Source: Armatimonadota bacterium (GTDB lineage Bacteria; Armatimonadota; UBA5829; DTJY01). From it: 32,534 bases of DNA. Below are positions 28,938 through 32,534 of this stretch, in pieces. Numbering within the stretch: position 1 is the stretch's first letter; each line of letters starts with the position of its first letter. A model generated the notes under the pieces. It was not told where the DNA came from and ran no database searches. It was given only the letters and a program-made list of their open reading frames with translations. The translations under genes were made by a program, and so were the position numbers. The stretch lies in the NCBI GenBank assembly GCA_025358205.1, contig JANYKG010000063.1, forward strand, positions 1 through 32,534. The letters run 5' to 3'.

Positions 28938-31900
28938 ATGCGCTCTTGTCTACTTCTGATGCTCGTGCTTGGGCTGGCGATGGCTGCGGGTACACCAGCA
29001 GTGAGCCAATCGAAGACGCCAGCAGAGCAGAACGGTGATAGGCCAGCACCGGTCGACGCTCCTCTGCCCATGCCATTGCCGGGCAACAGTGCAGCTTCAG
29101 ACTGCTACTCGCCCGACGATGGGCTGGCAGCGTACTGCGCGGATACCGGTGGTTCGGTCTACCACGATCCCAACTCATCCCAGCGTGGCCAATGTGTATG
29201 GTTCTGTCGGGCCGTGCGCCCCGATGCGCTTCCTAGCACGTCACCCAGCGGTTTTGCGAAGGACATGTGGAACAACGCGGTCGCTAACGGTTGGCGCACA
29301 GGAACGTCCCCCAAACCTGGCTCTGTAATGTGTTTTGACTCAGGCGGCAGCTACGGAAGTACCGGACACGTGGCGATTGTTACCACAGTCAACGGTGACG
29401 GCTCCGTCGACGTGTGGGAATCCAACGTATGCGAATCGCTCAGTGTTGGCAAGAGGTATGTATCCAACATGGGTTCTCTGCAAGGGTATTTGTACGCAGA
29501 GGACTCCGACACGCCTCCTATATTACAGTCGGGCTGCGACACACCGATAGGCAATGGTTCATCTGAATCGGGGCACTTTGTGGACTGCTACAACCGCAAC
29601 GGCGGCAAAGCGAACGTGGGATGTCCTGCTGAGTTCGGCGGAAGCAGGAATGCGCACTGGTGGGGGATCGTGGTGATACAGGACTTCGACGGAGGCTCAT
29701 TCGGAAGAGGCGCGATCATCGACAATGAGGGTGTGTCGCATAATACCGCATACTGCGTACGCGGTGCTATCTGGACCAAGTACGCTTCTATGGGAAGCAC
29801 ATCCGTGTTGGGCAGGCCAACAAGTGATGAGATGGAGGCTGCACCATCGCCTCAAGGTACTCACGGACGCTTGAGCCGCTTCGAGAATAACAACAGCATA
29901 TACTGGTGCGGAGCCTATGGGGCACATCCCACATATGGCAACATCAGGTCTACGTATGAGGCTGCAGGCGGAACGGGAAGCGCCTACGGCTTCCCAACAA
30001 GCGACCCGTATTCCTGGCACGGCGGGATCAGACAAGATTTCCAGGGCAGCTATATCTCATCCGGCGCTGACGCTTCTGCCCCGAGCGTTTCGCTGACGCC
30101 TACCGAGATCCCCGGCTGGTACACATCACCGCAGTCTGTATCGTGGAGCGTTTCCGACCCAGCTGGCCTTGATGCTGTGCAAGTCTGGTGGAACGGCGGC
30201 CCAGTGTTTTCCAATAGCCCATCAGGCAGCACTGACATGCTGGAAGGCCAGCAGGTGTTCCACGTATGGGCCAGGGACGCGTATGGAAACGCCGGCCAGA
30301 CTGACCGCACCTATCACTTGGATGCCGTATCGCCGACAGTCCTGCTGTCTGGCCCGGCGATATCCACGTGGTTCAAGACTCGGCAGTCCATCTCCTGGAC
30401 TGCGACTGATGCAACCTCCGGAGTGTCAACCACGACGCTTCAGTGGGACGCGGGAATTCCTGCAGCCGTTCAGGCGAGCGGATCAGTCCAGATATCGGAA
30501 GGCAAGCACACTGCCTCGATCATTGCCACGGACAGCGCGGGCAATCCGACCTCTGAGTCCGGCGGCCAATGGTGGATAGACACAGCCCCGCCGGTTCCGT
30601 CCGTCGCGTTAAGCCCCGCCGCTCCGAATGGTGACAACGGCTGGTACTCCAGCAATCCCACGATGTTGTGTTCCGCCACTGATCCCAACGGTGTGAATGG
30701 GTCCGGGGTAAGTGCCATCTATTACAATCTGGATGGTGGCTCAGAGACTGCGTACATGGCTCCGGTGACGATCACGGGAGACGGCATTCATACATGTTTG
30801 GTCAGAGCGACCGATGCGGCAGGCAATTCGGCTTCCACCGGCGCTCTGACGGTTAGGGTGGATACTACCGGCCCTGTGTTTGACTCCTTCTACACCGATC
30901 CCCAATCACGCAACCTTACCACTCTGGTGGCAGGATGGAACTGCTCCGACCCGGAGTCCGGCATAGCGGAGTACGAGTACTGGATAGGCACCACAGCCGG
31001 AGATGATGACGTGTTGACTGCGACTAGCACAGTCAACAACTGGGCCTATGCGATGAACCTGAACCTGATCTCCGGGCAGACGTACTACTTCACCATCCGC
31101 TCGAAGAACGCGGCAGGGCTATGGAGTGCGGCGGTTAGTTCGCAGGGAATGCAGGCACGACCGGACTGGGATACGTCACCCACCATGAACGCAGGCGGCG
31201 TGAGCGTTCCATCCGAAGCGCGGGCATCAACCAACTACAAGATCGTAGACACCATCGGGCAGTTCGTGGTAGACGGCTCATCGAGCGATAACTACGTGCT
31301 GGAGCACGGCTACTGGCATTCGGATATTGCCTTTGTAATGGTTGATGGTCCCGGTGCAGCGAAGACTCAACCTAACGGCGTTACGCTGCAGATAGGCACG
31401 ACGGAAAACCCGCTAGTGCTGACATCAAGCACATCCACGTTTGCGGACAGGTTCTACGTGGAGCAGGCGGACAGAGCGAGCGGTATAGCGGTTCAGTACG
31501 GCGCGGCGGGCGGACCGACTCTTGTGGAGGGCGATCAGGTGACGCTAGTCGGCAAGACGGATACGGTCAGCGGAGAGCGGATAATGAACTTCGTGTCGCC
31601 ACAGTGGATCGGGCATACCGAGCCTGTGAAACCCGTGTACATTAACGTGGTGAGCCTGGGCGGATGGGATGCTAATGAATATACGTTGGGTGTGCTGGAT
31701 GGGACAGGGCTGAACAACATCGGTCTGCTGGTCACCACATTTGGCGGACTGGTGAGCTACCGTGACTCGCAAGGGCGGTTCTTCTATGTGGACAACGGCG
31801 ATGGACTCTACGACGGCAGCCACTACGGCATGCGGGTGATCTGCGACGGCTTCAAGGGCGGCGGGAAGCTTGCGATGCCTGCGTATGGGAAGCATGTGAT

Positions 31901-31991
31901 GCTGACGGGCATCAGCTCGACGGCGGTTGTAAGTGGGCAGACGGTTCGAGCGATCCGCCCGCGTCGGCAGTCGGATATCATATCATGGTAG
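28938..31991 (+). CDS. Secreted multidomain CHAP / LGFP / Ig-like protein
   Basis: 1017 residues. A signal peptide (1-23) and Pro-rich spacer lead to a CHAP domain (about 75-190) with the expected triad C86 (RGQCVWFC), H144 (GHVAIV) and E161 (VWESN), usually a peptidoglycan amidase or endopeptidase. Residues about 198-375 hold LGFP-like repeats (VLGRPTSDE, YGFPTSDP), which bind cell-wall or glycan partners. Residues about 380-650 are three Ig-like domains with repeated DAxGN motifs, followed by an FN3-like domain to about 740. Residues about 745-1017 are a module with NYKIVDTIGQFVV and EHGYWHSDI, then a possible OB-fold domain. That module recurs in the next gene. It begins 10 bases after paralog 2, with a strong GGAGGGGG. 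Confidence 0.86.
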   Translation: MRSCLLLMLVLGLAMAAGTPAVSQSKTPAEQNGDRPAPVDAPLPMPLPGNSAASDCYSPDDGLAAYCADTGGSVYHDPNSSQRGQCVWFCRAVRPDALPSTSPSGFAKDMWNNAVANGWRTGTSPKPGSVMCFDSGGSYGSTGHVAIVTTVNGDGSVDVWESNVCESLSVGKRYVSNMGSLQGYLYAEDSDTPPILQSGCDTPIGNGSSESGHFVDCYNRNGGKANVGCPAEFGGSRNAHWWGIVVIQDFDGGSFGRGAIIDNEGVSHNTAYCVRGAIWTKYASMGSTSVLGRPTSDEMEAAPSPQGTHGRLSRFENNNSIYWCGAYGAHPTYGNIRSTYEAAGGTGSAYGFPTSDPYSWHGGIRQDFQGSYISSGADASAPSVSLTPTEIPGWYTSPQSVSWSVSDPAGLDAVQVWWNGGPVFSNSPSGSTDMLEGQQVFHVWARDAYGNAGQTDRTYHLDAVSPTVLLSGPAISTWFKTRQSISWTATDATSGVSTTTLQWDAGIPAAVQASGSVQISEGKHTASIIATDSAGNPTSESGGQWWIDTAPPVPSVALSPAAPNGDNGWYSSNPTMLCSATDPNGVNGSGVSAIYYNLDGGSETAYMAPVTITGDGIHTCLVRATDAAGNSASTGALTVRVDTTGPVFDSFYTDPQSRNLTTLVAGWNCSDPESGIAEYEYWIGTTAGDDDVLTATSTVNNWAYAMNLNLISGQTYYFTIRSKNAAGLWSAAVSSQGMQARPDWDTSPTMNAGGVSVPSEARASTNYKIVDTIGQFVVDGSSSDNYVLEHGYWHSDIAFVMVDGPGAAKTQPNGVTLQIGTTENPLVLTSSTSTFADRFYVEQADRASGIAVQYGAAGGPTLVEGDQVTLVGKTDTVSGERIMNFVSPQWIGHTEPVKPVYINVVSLGGWDANEYTLGVLDGTGLNNIGLLVTTFGGLVSYRDSQGRFFYVDNGDGLYDGSHYGMRVICDGFKGGGKLAMPAYGKHVMLTGISSTAVVSGQTVRAIRPRRQSDIISW

Positions 31992-32017
31992 TCTAGCCGC
32001 CGATTTCTCACCCGACA

Positions 32018-32041
32018 GCATTCGCTGCGTTTTGCGAATGC
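32018..32041. other. Hairpin after the CHAP gene
   Basis: GCATTCGC (32018-32025) pairs with GCGAATGC (32034-32041) around an 8-base loop. CGACAG directly repeats at 32014-32019 and 32041-32046. There is no T-run after it, so it is at most a weak terminator or RNA-processing site between the CHAP gene and the next secreted protein gene. Confidence 0.4.
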
Positions 32042-32083
32042 GACAGGGGACGCGGACGTACGCCGATGGCAGAGGGAAAGCAT

Positions 32084-32534
32084 ATGGTTAAGGTTATTTT
32101 GCTGGCGATAATTGTTCTCACCATGTCGTGTGGTGTGCTGGCTGATTTCTGTCCCGGTACCGGGGCAGAGTATCGGGTATCCACGAACTACATGATTGCC
32201 GACACTCTTGGTCAGTTTGTGGTAGGTGAATCTCGGTCGATGAACGACTCCTATGCTTGTGGGTGGATAGAGCACGGATTCTGGCATTCGGACATCCACG
32301 TGCCTACGCTGAATGAGATCAAGACGACCGCGGGGAACTTGGAATACATTCAGGCGTTCGGTAAAGTGGCTACGGCAGGGAACGATCACCTGTACCGGAA
32401 TTTCTACATCGAGGACGGGAACCGACTTGGCGGCATTCGAATCTATGTCGGCACGAACACGAGCATCCACGTTTCCGAGGGCGACATGGTGGATGTATCC
32501 GGCATGATCAAGAACGCATCCGGCGAAAGGTACA
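32084..32534 (+). CDS. Secreted protein with recurring C-terminal-type module (3' end missing)
   Basis: An open frame of 150 codons running off the window, with no stop. ATG at 32084 has GAGGG 7 bases upstream. The first about 21 residues are a signal peptide (VILLAIIVLTMSCGVLA). After a short spacer, NYMIADTLGQFVV, EHGFWHSDI and a following region with FYIEDGNRLGGIR, SEGDMVDVSG and SGER align to residues about 767-890 of the preceding protein. So the module that is C-terminal there starts near the N-terminus here. Its role is unknown. An overlapping minus-strand frame across the same bases is a shadow. Confidence 0.8.
   Translation, partial: MVKVILLAIIVLTMSCGVLADFCPGTGAEYRVSTNYMIADTLGQFVVGESRSMNDSYACGWIEHGFWHSDIHVPTLNEIKTTAGNLEYIQAFGKVATAGNDHLYRNFYIEDGNRLGGIRIYVGTNTSIHVSEGDMVDVSGMIKNASGERY

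Noticed and set aside
27083-31991. Prophage tail region
   Set aside because: The collar proteins carry Sec signal peptides and there are no capsid, portal, terminase or integrase genes.

Overview
The window (32,534 bases, moderately GC-rich) reads as a chromosomal stretch of a free-living bacterium outside the best-studied phyla, most likely Armatimonadota or a close relative (inference, about 0.6). The reasons are a short prepilin ending in an H-x-G...DGH motif of the kind common in Planctomycetota, Verrucomicrobiota and Armatimonadota; a Firmicutes-like rpsU-yqeY-pgpH-ybeY-dgkA gene order; a large FHA/VWA/PP2C/kinase cluster; consensus sigma-70-type promoters; and frequent TTG starts (9 of 30 genes by my choice, with no GTG start). 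No tRNA, rRNA, CRISPR array, transposase or phage structural operon was seen.

Layout. (1) 1-1721: a hairpin element, then mtaB-hinT. (2) 1727-7338: a perfect TTGACA-18-TATAAT promoter drives rpsU, yqeY, pgpH (HD phosphodiesterase), ybeY, a DgkA-PAP2 fusion and a CBS/CorC membrane protein, tightly packed and often overlapping. (3) 7343-12535, minus strand: pheA, a prepilin with its own promoter, and a three-gene unit transcribed FNT channel, TAT-exported sulfatase, SAM methyltransferase. (4) 12589-15943: two tandem dyads in a divergent control region, an EamA exporter (+), then trxB-fabL and a BlaI-type repressor (-), the last two units with recognisable promoters. (5) 16110-26692 (+): acpS and nnrDE lead into three FHA proteins, a VWA protein, a PP2C phosphatase and a membrane Ser/Thr kinase with a TPR tail. 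The run is interrupted by one secreted protein gene flanked by inverted copies of a palindromic repeat. (6) 26957-32534 (+): a promoter, two paralogous secreted phage-collar-domain proteins, a 1017-residue secreted CHAP/LGFP/Ig-like protein, and the start of a further secreted protein that shares the C-terminal module of the 1017-residue one.

How it fits together. Region 2 combines ribosome maintenance (S21, YbeY), cyclic-dinucleotide turnover (PgpH) and lipid-phosphate recycling (DgkA-PAP2). Region 5 looks like a self-contained phosphothreonine signalling system: a kinase and its antagonist phosphatase, two membrane proteins carrying cytoplasmic FHA domains, and two soluble proteins with short Thr-containing N-terminal tails that could be phosphorylated and docked to the FHA domains. 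Region 6 is a cell-surface or secreted module.

The most unusual structural signal is not a gene. Several intergenic regions are built from degenerate 7-base units that keep phase for up to 17 units, some folding into hairpins. They are the main candidates here for an undescribed element class, with the signalling cluster second.
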